Source: Hymenobacter siberiensis (GTDB lineage Bacteria; Bacteroidota; Bacteroidia; Cytophagales; Hymenobacteraceae). From it: a DNA stretch of 64,000 nt. Positions within the stretch are counted from its first letter, which is position 1. Each line of letters starts with the position of its first letter. Positions 44,728 to 52,078 of this stretch are shown one piece after another. Position numbers and translations under genes: made by a program. The stretch spans positions 2,170,001 to 2,234,000 of the forward strand of contig NZ_JAHLZZ010000001.1 in NCBI RefSeq assembly GCF_018967845.1. Reading direction: 5' to 3'. The notes under the pieces are model-generated. The model searched no databases. It was not told where the DNA came from and worked only from the letters and a program-made list of their open reading frames with translations.

Positions 44728-45891
44728 TCAGGCCCACTGCTTGAGGTACTGAAACACCTCCGGATGCGTGAGCAGGCCGCCGTGGTGCTGCTGGTTGAAT
44801 ACGGCCGTGCGGACGCTGGCCCCGGCGGGCAGGGCCGCTTCATCGCCGAAGGTGGCGTGGCCCCGGGCGCTGCCGTGGCCCACCAGCCCATCGCCGAAAT
44901 ACTCGCGCAGGGCCGAGGGTCGGGTGGCCCGTAGCCAGGAACCCATCAGAATATGATATTTCACGCCGGGCAGCGGCGGCACGGGCGTGCGCGGCGGCGT
45001 GAGGTCGTTGGCGTGGGCATTCTGCCAGTCCTCATCCACCAGAATGGAGTAGCGCAGGTCCTTGATGCCGTTGCTGCGCTGGTTGAGGGCCTTGCTGAGA
45101 AAGCGGGTGGGAAACAGGTTGATGCGTTCCAGCAGCCGCGCCGTGAAGTGCGAGTTCTGCTCCAGCCACGAGCCATCGTTGGGCGTGCCGATGAGGAAAA
45201 TGGAGCGCAGATGCGCCAGCCAGGGGGAGTTATTGGTTGAGAGTTGAGAGTTAAGGGTTAAGAGTTGATTTTGGTCGGAAGTTGTGGCCGACTCATCACT
45301 AACAACTCTTAACTCTTCACTTTTAATTTTTAACTCACTTCCATAGTAGCCTGCCGAGCGGATAATCAGCCCGCCCATGCTGTGGCCCACCAGCACGAGC
45401 TCGCCGATGGCATCGGGCCAGGTATTCACCAGCTCGGTGAGGAGGCGGTTGAGCTCGCGGCCGTTTTCGGAGAGGTGCAGGCCGGAATTGAAGCGTAGGT
45501 AGAGGCCGCGGCTGTGGGTTTCTTCGGCCAGGCGCGGGCCGTAGCGGCGGCTGCCGGCCGGGTCCTGAAAACTGGTTTGCCAGATGAGCTCATCGCCCAT
45601 CAGACCGTGGATGTAAACCACCGTTTTCTGGTGTGGCTCGATGAGGTGCAGGTCGGCCACGGCCACGTCCTGCCCGCCCCGCCGGAAGCTCATCTGGATG
45701 GCGCGCGGGTCGAAGCGGGTAGCCAGCTGGTCGCCGAGGGCCCCATTGAGCACGGGTAGAAAAAAATGCTGGTGCGCCTGGCCCACGCGCACCACGTAGC
45801 TGGCCCCGCGCACGGGCAGCATTGCAGCCCGCCCCACGGCCCCCAGGGCACGGCGGAAGCGGGAGGGCGGCTTGGGGTCAGAATCAGACAT
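44728..45891 (-). CDS. Alpha/beta hydrolase (lipase/PGAP1-like) with translated repeat insertion
   Basis: A 387-residue serine hydrolase. It starts MSDSDPKPPSRFRRALGAVG. KTVVYIHGLMGDELIWQ is the oxyanion region, and LVLVGHSMGGLIIRSAGYYG holds the nucleophile Ser. A late Asp in GDGLVGHGS and His in NQQHHGGLLTH may complete the triad. Between residues about 183 and 220 the protein reads SELKIKSEELRVVSDES then LLTLNSQLSTNNSP. That is the typical translation of an AT-rich dispersed repeat, and the normal domain resumes with WLAHLRSIFLIGTPNDGSW. The insert keeps the frame. Start 45891 is preferred over upstream GC-rich sequence. Confidence 0.85.
   Translation of the reverse strand: MSDSDPKPPSRFRRALGAVGRAAMLPVRGASYVVRVGQAHQHFFLPVLNGALGDQLATRFDPRAIQMSFRRGGQDVAVADLHLIEPHQKTVVYIHGLMGDELIWQTSFQDPAGSRRYGPRLAEETHSRGLYLRFNSGLHLSENGRELNRLLTELVNTWPDAIGELVLVGHSMGGLIIRSAGYYGSELKIKSEELRVVSDESATTSDQNQLLTLNSQLSTNNSPWLAHLRSIFLIGTPNDGSWLEQNSHFTARLLERINLFPTRFLSKALNQRSNGIKDLRYSILVDEDWQNAHANDLTPPRTPVPPLPGVKYHILMGSWLRATRPSALREYFGDGLVGHGSARGHATFGDEAALPAGASVRTAVFNQQHHGGLLTHPEVFQYLKQWA
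45229..45338. repeat. AT-rich palindromic repeat inside a coding sequence
   Basis: Imperfect inverted copies of GTTAAGAGTTG-type sequence (GAGTTGAGAGTTAAGGGTTA against AACTCTTAACTCTTCACTTT). It is much richer in AT than the surrounding gene. Related GTTAAGAGTT sequence forms the outer arms of the terminator at 4977-5036. Confidence 0.7.
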
Positions 45892-46018
45892 GGGCTGGCG
45901 GGAACACGCGGCGGTAAGAAGAAGTATAACCCGAAAGTAGCGCCGCCGCCGGTATTGCGTTGGCCTTCCGCCCGAAATCAACGTACTTTGCACTACTTAA
46001 TTCCAAGCACTACATTTC

Positions 46019-46357
46019 ATGAAGCTTTCTCACCGTCCCGCCCTGGCCCTGTTGCTGGGCACCGCTTTGGCGGCCTCGCTCTCGTCCTGCGAATACCACT
46101 GGAGCCCCGGCAAAAACCCGCAATTCAAACACGGTTTCACCAACGCCCCCGGCTGGCACAAATCGGATGTGGACCGTGACAGCATCAATAACCAGCAGCG
46201 CGTAGAGCCCGCCACGGGCACCGGTTCGGCCGTAGCCATTAAAAAAGGCTCCGTGAAGGAGAAGCTGGACTCGGCTCCGGCTGGTACCAGCGCTACCTCG
46301 CCCCAAAATGCCAGCGGTCAGATGGGTTCGGTAGACCAGACCCAGCCGAAAAACTAG
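46019..46357 (+). CDS. Hypothetical lipoprotein
   Basis: A 112-residue protein with signal MKLSHRPALALLLGTALAAS and lipobox LSSC. The mature part is hydrophilic (YHWSPGKNPQFKHGF, NQQRVEPATGTGSA) and probably disordered. No family recognised. TACTTTG at about 45982-45988 may be its promoter, about 30 bases before the ATG. A clear terminator follows. Confidence 0.7.
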   Translation: MKLSHRPALALLLGTALAASLSSCEYHWSPGKNPQFKHGFTNAPGWHKSDVDRDSINNQQRVEPATGTGSAVAIKKGSVKEKLDSAPAGTSATSPQNASGQMGSVDQTQPKN

Positions 46358-46381
46358 TTTTCGGCAATCGCCCAAAATACA

Positions 46382-46416
46382 AAAAAGCCCGCTGCCTTAA
46401 TGGTAGCGGGCTTTTT
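46382..46416. terminator. Bidirectional terminator
   Basis: Arms AAAAAGCCCGCT (46382-46393) and AGCGGGCTTTTT (46405-46416) surround an 11-base loop. It lies between the convergent lipoprotein and flavin reductase genes. Confidence 0.85.
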
Positions 46417-46437
46417 GCGTTGAAATTGCGGGTTGAG

Positions 46438-47076
46438 CTAAGCCGGGCGCTCGGCCACTGGCAGCTGCCCCACGCGGGCGTAGCCGAAGCGCACGGGCGG
46501 CAGCACGGCGTGGTAGCCATCGAGGCCTGAAATGGCGGCCGTGCCGACGGCGGCCAGGTCCAGCGTGCCATCGGGGCGCAGTAGCTCGTCGCGCAGATAA
46601 ACGTGCTCCACGGTGCCCACCAGCAGCACGGTGCCATTGCTGATGTGGTGCTCCTCCAGCAGCCGCAGGCCGATGCTAACGGCGCTTTCGGCCACGTAGG
46701 GCGCGGGGAAGCCGTCGCGGTATTCGGCTGTGAAGCCGCAGGCATCAAACTCCGAAACCGTATCCGGGAAGTTGGCCGAGGTGTAGTGGGCCTGGGCGGC
46801 CAGGGCCTCGGGTACGTGGTTGAGGGTGTAGCATCCGCTGGCTTTGAGGTTGGCGTAGGTATGGCGCGGCACGGTGGTGGGGCGCGTGATAATGCCCAGC
46901 AAGGCCGGGTCGGAACCCAGGTGCAGGGCCGAGCTGAACACGGCCAGGTTGGTCATGCCATCGGGCGCAGCGGTACCCACTAGATTGGCCGATTTGAAGC
47001 CCGGCAGGCCGTTGACGAGGTTGAGGCGGTATACTTTTTCGAAGCCGGCGATTTCGGCGGCGGTGAGGTGGTGCAT
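46438..47076 (-). CDS. Flavin reductase-like FMN-binding protein
   Basis: A 212-residue protein of the flavin reductase (split-barrel) family. FKSANLVGTAAPDGMTNLAV and PALLGIITRPTTVPRHTYAN form the FMN-binding core, and LKASGCYTLNHVPEAL follows. Members reduce flavins with NAD(P)H or bind FMN for other reactions. It starts at 47076 (MHHLTAAEIAGF) and lies 45 bases downstream of the DUF885 gene on the same strand, so it may share a transcript. Confidence 0.88.
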   Translation of the reverse strand: MHHLTAAEIAGFEKVYRLNLVNGLPGFKSANLVGTAAPDGMTNLAVFSSALHLGSDPALLGIITRPTTVPRHTYANLKASGCYTLNHVPEALAAQAHYTSANFPDTVSEFDACGFTAEYRDGFPAPYVAESAVSIGLRLLEEHHISNGTVLLVGTVEHVYLRDELLRPDGTLDLAAVGTAAISGLDGYHAVLPPVRFGYARVGQLPVAERPA

Positions 47077-47121
47077 GGACGCTTGGCTTGACTGAATGAG
47101 AAATGAAGAAGGAGGAACGTC

Positions 47122-48924
47122 TTACTGCTGTCGGGCGGCCCAGGCGTTCATCTTCTTTTCCAGCACCGTCAGCGGCATCGAGCCGCCGTCGAGCAGCTCG
47201 TTGTGGAAGGCGCGCAGATCGAACTTCGGCCCCAGTTGCTTGCGGTACCGGTCGCGCAGCTCACTGATTTTGAGTTGGCCCGTTTTGTAGCTCAGGGCCT
47301 GCCCTGGCACGGCCATGTAGCGCTCCACCTCGGCTGTGGCACCCTGCTCGCTGATGGCCTCGTTGGCCTGCATGTAGGCAATGGCCTGCTCGCGGGTGAG
47401 CTTGCCGGTGTGCAGGCCCACGTCCACCACCAGGCGCAGGGCCCGGTGGATTTCGGCTCCCAGGTGGCCCATGTGCTGGTAGGGGTCTTTGAATACGCCT
47501 AGTTCCGGCCCCAGGCTCTCGGCATACAGGCCCCAGCCCTCGTTGAAGGCCGAGTAGCCGCCGAAGCGGCGGAACTTAGGCAGAGTGGTGTTTTCCTGCT
47601 GTAACGATACCTGGTAGTGATGGCCCGGAATGGCCTCGTGCAGAAACAGCGTTTCCATGGCCGGGTTGCCGGCCGTGTTGAAGGTGAGCGGGTCGAGGAT
47701 GGGCACGTAGAAAATGCCCGGCCGGGTGCCGTCCGGGGTGCCGCGGTTGTACTCGGCCGAAGCCGAAGCCGCCCGGAAGGCCTCAGTGGCGCGCACCTCA
47801 AACCCGGTTTTGGGCGTGCGGCCAAACAGCCGGGGCAGGCCCGGCTCGATGCGCGCCTGAATGGCCCGAAAGGCATCGAGTACCTCTTTTTCGGTTTTGA
47901 AGGGCCGGAATCGCGGGTCGGTGTTCACGAAGGCGAAGTAGGCCTTCAGGTCGCCTTTGAAGCCGGTTTCGGCTTTCACCCGCTCCATCTCGGCGTGGAT
48001 GCGGTCTACTTCGGCCAGGCCGGTCTGGTAAATTTGCTCCGGGGTGCGGGTGGTGGTGGTGCCTACCTGTGCGGCGTAGGCGTAGCGGGCGGCACCCTGC
48101 GGCAGCGCACCCACACCCGACGAAGCCCGGGCCTGAGGCAGGTATTCGGTTTCCAGAAAGTCGGCCAGCCTTTGGTACGGAGCCGCTACGTCGCGCCGAA
48201 TGGCCTCCTCAAACAAAGGCGTCAGCCGGGCCTTGTCGGTCGCCGCGAAGCTGGCCGGGAAAGTCTTTACGGGGCCGTAGAACAAGCTTTTGGCGGGGTC
48301 GGCCACGGCCAGGGCGCGCAGCTGGCTCACCATTTTGGGCACCAGGGCCTTGGGCAGTACCACGCCCGCCTTCATGCCGCGCCGGAAGTTGCCGATGGCC
48401 GAATCGGCCCAGACCGGGAAGCCGCGCAGGCGGCCCAGCCAGTGGTCGTAGTCGGCCACGGTGGCAAAGGGTTGGGCGCCGGTGCCCGCCCCCAGCTGGG
48501 CCAGGCTGCTGGGCAGGGCATAAAACTGGTTGAAGGGTATCATCCAGTTGTTGAACTGGTAGCCGGCCAGCCGCTGCTCCAGCTCGTAGGCCAGGATATC
48601 GTAGCTCACTTGGTCGTTGGCGCTGAGCCGGGCCCGGTCGAACGTGCGCAATGCCCCGAGGTAGCGCGTGTAGAAGCGCTTCAGCGTGTTGCGTCGGGCC
48701 TGGGTCTGGTCGTTGGGCAGCTGGTCGTCGAAGCGGTGGTCGCCCTGGGCCGTGGCCGCCAACGGAAACAGCTGGTTAGTGCGGTCGGAATATCTTTCGA
48801 ACACTGCCGCCAGCGGGGCCGAGGGCGGTGCGGCAGGCCGGGAAGCCGGAGCGGGCCGCCTGGCAGGCTGGGCCGCCGCCGCACCGCCGGCCAGTAGCAC
48901 GGCGACAAAAAGAAACTGTTTCAT
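47122..48924 (-). CDS. DUF885 family peptidase-like protein (copy A), exported
   Basis: A 600-residue protein with a signal peptide (MKQFLFVAVLLAGGAAAAQP). DUF885 proteins resemble HExxH metallopeptidases. LFLHEAIPGHHYQVSLQQE supplies the HExxxGHH site, and FNEGWGLYAESLG the downstream Glu. Shared landmarks are RPGIFYVPI and EIHRALRLVVDVGLH. Two paralogues are at 58194 and 60103. It is the last of several minus-strand peptide genes and lies 56 bases downstream of the M28 gene. Confidence 0.9.
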   Translation of the reverse strand: MKQFLFVAVLLAGGAAAAQPARRPAPASRPAAPPSAPLAAVFERYSDRTNQLFPLAATAQGDHRFDDQLPNDQTQARRNTLKRFYTRYLGALRTFDRARLSANDQVSYDILAYELEQRLAGYQFNNWMIPFNQFYALPSSLAQLGAGTGAQPFATVADYDHWLGRLRGFPVWADSAIGNFRRGMKAGVVLPKALVPKMVSQLRALAVADPAKSLFYGPVKTFPASFAATDKARLTPLFEEAIRRDVAAPYQRLADFLETEYLPQARASSGVGALPQGAARYAYAAQVGTTTTRTPEQIYQTGLAEVDRIHAEMERVKAETGFKGDLKAYFAFVNTDPRFRPFKTEKEVLDAFRAIQARIEPGLPRLFGRTPKTGFEVRATEAFRAASASAEYNRGTPDGTRPGIFYVPILDPLTFNTAGNPAMETLFLHEAIPGHHYQVSLQQENTTLPKFRRFGGYSAFNEGWGLYAESLGPELGVFKDPYQHMGHLGAEIHRALRLVVDVGLHTGKLTREQAIAYMQANEAISEQGATAEVERYMAVPGQALSYKTGQLKISELRDRYRKQLGPKFDLRAFHNELLDGGSMPLTVLEKKMNAWAARQQ

Positions 48925-48980
48925 GGCAACGAAGAGAAAGACGAAAAAAGAGCGGAAGGCGGACTTCGGGGCTCACCCCG

Positions 48981-50477
48981 TTACCGTTCCAGCTTGAAGC
49001 CGGGCTCCCGCGCCGGCGGCGCGGTGCGGTTGGCCACGGCCCAGCCGGTGAGGTACATCCACTGCGTCATGCGCGTGAGCTTGGCGTAGTCGATGCGGCT
49101 GGGCTCGTCGCGCGGCGTGTGGTAATCAACATGCAGCAGCGAGGTGTACATGATGGACGGGATGCCCAGGCGGGCGTAGGGCAAGTGGTCGGAGCGGAAA
49201 TACCAACCCTCGGGGTGCGTAGGCTTGTCCCACTCGGTATCGAGCTTGAATTTGGGGCCGGCCTGGTTGGCAGACAGCGCGGTTTTTACGAGGTCCGACG
49301 AGTTCATGTGGGGCGGCGTCGAGCCCAGCAGGGCAGCGCTGTCGGCCACGTTGCGGCCCATCATTTCGGCGTTGAGCACGGCCACGATGCTGGATTGGGG
49401 CACCGTGGGGTGGGCCGAGAAGTAGGTTGAGCCAATTAGCCCGCGCTCCTCCGAGCCTTGGTACACGAACAGGGCCGAGCGCCGGCCCGGCTGCTGCTTA
49501 AAGGCCCGCATGATGGCCAGCAGGGCCGCGCAGCCGGTGGCGTTGTCGTCGGCTCCGTTATAAATCGAGTCGCCGGCGATGGGCGCACGCACGCCGTCGT
49601 GGTCCTGGTGGGTGCTGAAGAGAACGTACTCCTTTTTCAATTGCGCGTCAGTGCCGGGCATTTTGGCCACAATATTCACGGACGGGTACTGGAAGCTTTC
49701 CACCTTCAGCTCGGTCGTAAACTGCTGGCCCGCCTGCTGCACCCAGCTGGCGGCGCTGGCGGGCAGCCATATCACGGGCGGGGTGTTCACCACTTTGGTG
49801 CTGGCCGCGCCGGGCAGGCTGTAGCGCCCGCGCTCGTAAATATGACTCCAATGGTCGTAGATGGCCTGCGATGGCGCATCCGAGACAAATACTACGGCCA
49901 CCGCACCGGCCTTCACGAGCTCGGCCGTTTGTCCGGCAAATTTGCCAAATACGTAGCGCCGGTAGCTGATGCCATCCGTCGGCGCTCCGGAAATCTGCAC
50001 GGCCACAGCCTTGCCTTTGATATCGACTTTGGCCAGCTCGGCCGCCGAGCCGCTGCCTACAAATACCAGCGGGGCCGTAATGCTGGCGTTGGTGGGGGCG
50101 GTTACTACGCCGTCTTCGTTCAGCTTAATCTCGTGGGTGCCAATGCGCAGGGTGCTGTTTTTGCCCAGGCGCGTGCGCTGCAGGTTGAACCACTGGAAGT
50201 AGGTGCCGTCGTCGCCAGCGGGCAGCATGCCCGTTTCGCGGATGCGGTCGGCGAGCCACACGCTGGCTTTCAGTTCATCCAGAGTGCCGCCCTCGCGGCC
50301 CCGGAAATGGTCGCCGGCCAGCGCAAACAGGTCGCGCTTGATGTCGGCTTCGTGAATGGCGCTTTCGGCGTTGGTGGACTTGGCAACGGGCTTCTTTTGG
50401 GCTGAAGCAGCCACGGGGGCGGCCAGGGCTAAGCCGGCCAGCAGCAGGCGCGGCAGGGAGCGAAGTTGTGGGAGCAT
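48981..50477 (-). CDS. M28 family metallopeptidase with PA-domain insert, exported
   Basis: A 498-residue aminopeptidase with a signal ending PVAASAQ. Residues about 130-265 form a protease-associated insert. The M28 zinc ligands appear as H290 and D292 in STHQDHDG, D311 in NGADDNATG, E343/E344 in SEERGLIGS, then Glu in AEMMGRN and the final His in DYHTPRDE. It removes N-terminal residues from peptides outside the cytoplasm. The gap to the POT transporter gene upstream is only 45 bases, so the two are probably co-transcribed. Confidence 0.93.
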   Translation of the reverse strand: MLPQLRSLPRLLLAGLALAAPVAASAQKKPVAKSTNAESAIHEADIKRDLFALAGDHFRGREGGTLDELKASVWLADRIRETGMLPAGDDGTYFQWFNLQRTRLGKNSTLRIGTHEIKLNEDGVVTAPTNASITAPLVFVGSGSAAELAKVDIKGKAVAVQISGAPTDGISYRRYVFGKFAGQTAELVKAGAVAVVFVSDAPSQAIYDHWSHIYERGRYSLPGAASTKVVNTPPVIWLPASAASWVQQAGQQFTTELKVESFQYPSVNIVAKMPGTDAQLKKEYVLFSTHQDHDGVRAPIAGDSIYNGADDNATGCAALLAIMRAFKQQPGRRSALFVYQGSEERGLIGSTYFSAHPTVPQSSIVAVLNAEMMGRNVADSAALLGSTPPHMNSSDLVKTALSANQAGPKFKLDTEWDKPTHPEGWYFRSDHLPYARLGIPSIMYTSLLHVDYHTPRDEPSRIDYAKLTRMTQWMYLTGWAVANRTAPPAREPGFKLER

Positions 50478-50522
50478 AAGGGACGGATTGAGAGAAAAAA
50501 TTAATTGAACATTTAAAGAACG

Positions 50523-51932
50523 TCATGCAGAAGGGTTCTGGGCCGCTCGGGACTCCAACGGCTCGGCCCCGACGTATGTTTTTTCGGGCAGCCGCGAAGC
50601 CACCAGCACAAACAGGGTCACGTTCACGGCCATTAGCCCGGCCGTGAACCAGTAAAAGTTGGCCCCGTGCAGTCCGGCCAGCCAGCCGCCGCGCGCAATG
50701 CTGCCATTCACCAGGCTCAGCCCGAAGTTGGCCGCCGCAATGGTGAGCACCCACAGCGACGTGGTGAGGCTTTTCAGCGAGCGCGTGGCGTGGGTGTAGG
50801 CATATTCGAGCCCCGTGATGGCTACCATAATAACGCCACCCACCAGCACGCAGTAGGCCAGAATCTGCCACCAGGCCGAGGGATGGCTGCCGGCATCTAC
50901 CCGCGTTTGAATAGCGCCCACAATGAGCACGCCCAGCGTGGCAATGACCATGCCCGCGCCCATGCGGCGCAGTGGCGTAGGCTGCAGCCCACGCCGGGCC
51001 AGGGCCGGATACAGCTTGTACGTGAACAGCGGGTTCAGCCCGATGCCAAAGATGATGCCCGATAGCTGCAGCTGCTCGGCCAGGGGCCGGAAGCCCGGCC
51101 ACAGCTCGCGGTTGAGGTGCGTGGCCTGCAGCACCCATTCCGAGGAGCTTTGCTCGTTCAGTATCCAGAGCACCGGCACGAAGGCAAACACCACGCCCAC
51201 GCGGCGCAAGGCGGCCCGGTCTTCGCCGGCGCCCAGCACCTTGCGCAGGCCTGCGCGCAGGCCGGTGGGCGGCACGCGCACGTAGCGCCGTCGCCCGGCC
51301 CAGAAGGTGAGGGCCGCCGTGGCCATCAGCAGGCCCGGCACACCGAAGGCCACGGCCGGCCCGAAATGTTGGTAGAGCAGCGGCGTGAGGATGGTGGCCA
51401 GCGCCGCCCCCACATCAATGCTCATCTGAAACCAGCCGTAGGCCTTGGGCAGCAGCACCGCGTTGGCCGGCGTGAACTGGTCGCCGAGGTTGGCCGTCAC
51501 GTTCGACTTTATGCCGCCCATGCCCATGGCCACCACCAGCAGCCCCAGCCGGAAGCCGCTCAAATCATTGTTGAATGCGGAAAGCAACACGTGCCCGCCG
51601 CAGTACAGAATCGACAAATAGAGAATGACGCGGTACTTGCCCAATACCCAGTCGGCCAGCAGCGCGCCCACCACCGGCAGGGCGTAGCCCAAGGCCGAAA
51701 ACGAGTGCACCAGCGCGTTGGCCCGTGCCTCGGCCCCGGCCGTGAGGGCCGCGCTGTGCGTGGGATTGAAAAACTGCGCCACCAGAAACGTGGGCAGAAT
51801 GGTCATCATGCCATAGTAGCTGAACCGCTCGGCCACCTCGCTGCCGATAATGAAAGGGAGGGCACGCGGGAAGCGCACCGGCGCGGCCGTAGTGGAAGAT
51901 GCAGGAGCGTCGGCAGCGGTGGAAGGCATCAT
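50523..51932 (-). CDS. POT family proton-dependent oligopeptide transporter
   Basis: A 469-residue MFS protein with about 12-14 membrane helices. SEVAERFSYYGM is the E-R-F-x-Y-Y-G proton-site motif of POT carriers, and GMGGIKSNVTANLGDQF is the second signature. NEQSSSEWVLQATHLN on helix 7 is also conserved. It imports di- and tripeptides with protons. Tandem ATGs occur at 51932 and 51929. It is the first gene of a unit with M28 and DUF885, whose products generate its substrates. Confidence 0.93.
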   Translation of the reverse strand: MMPSTAADAPASSTTAAPVRFPRALPFIIGSEVAERFSYYGMMTILPTFLVAQFFNPTHSAALTAGAEARANALVHSFSALGYALPVVGALLADWVLGKYRVILYLSILYCGGHVLLSAFNNDLSGFRLGLLVVAMGMGGIKSNVTANLGDQFTPANAVLLPKAYGWFQMSIDVGAALATILTPLLYQHFGPAVAFGVPGLLMATAALTFWAGRRRYVRVPPTGLRAGLRKVLGAGEDRAALRRVGVVFAFVPVLWILNEQSSSEWVLQATHLNRELWPGFRPLAEQLQLSGIIFGIGLNPLFTYKLYPALARRGLQPTPLRRMGAGMVIATLGVLIVGAIQTRVDAGSHPSAWWQILAYCVLVGGVIMVAITGLEYAYTHATRSLKSLTTSLWVLTIAAANFGLSLVNGSIARGGWLAGLHGANFYWFTAGLMAVNVTLFVLVASRLPEKTYVGAEPLESRAAQNPSA

Positions 51933-51954
51933 GAGGCAAGGCCAAAAAATAGGG

Positions 51955-52059
51955 AACGCCATGCCGAGTGGAGCCGAGGCATATCGCGTGCAATAGTAAA
52001 CCTAATCGACTGGATTACTACTACACGCGAGATGCCTCGGCTCCGCTCGGCATGACGTT
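51955..52059. repeat. REP-like palindromic element
   Basis: Left half AACGCCATGCCGAGTGGAGC CGAGGCATATCGCGTG faces right half CACGCGAGATGCCTCGGCTC CGCTCGGCATGACGTT around AATAGTAAACCTAATCGACT. It lies between the transporter and the dipeptidyl peptidase genes, both on the minus strand. Confidence 0.78.
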
Positions 52060-52078
52060 CCTTCTGCTAACCGTTATT

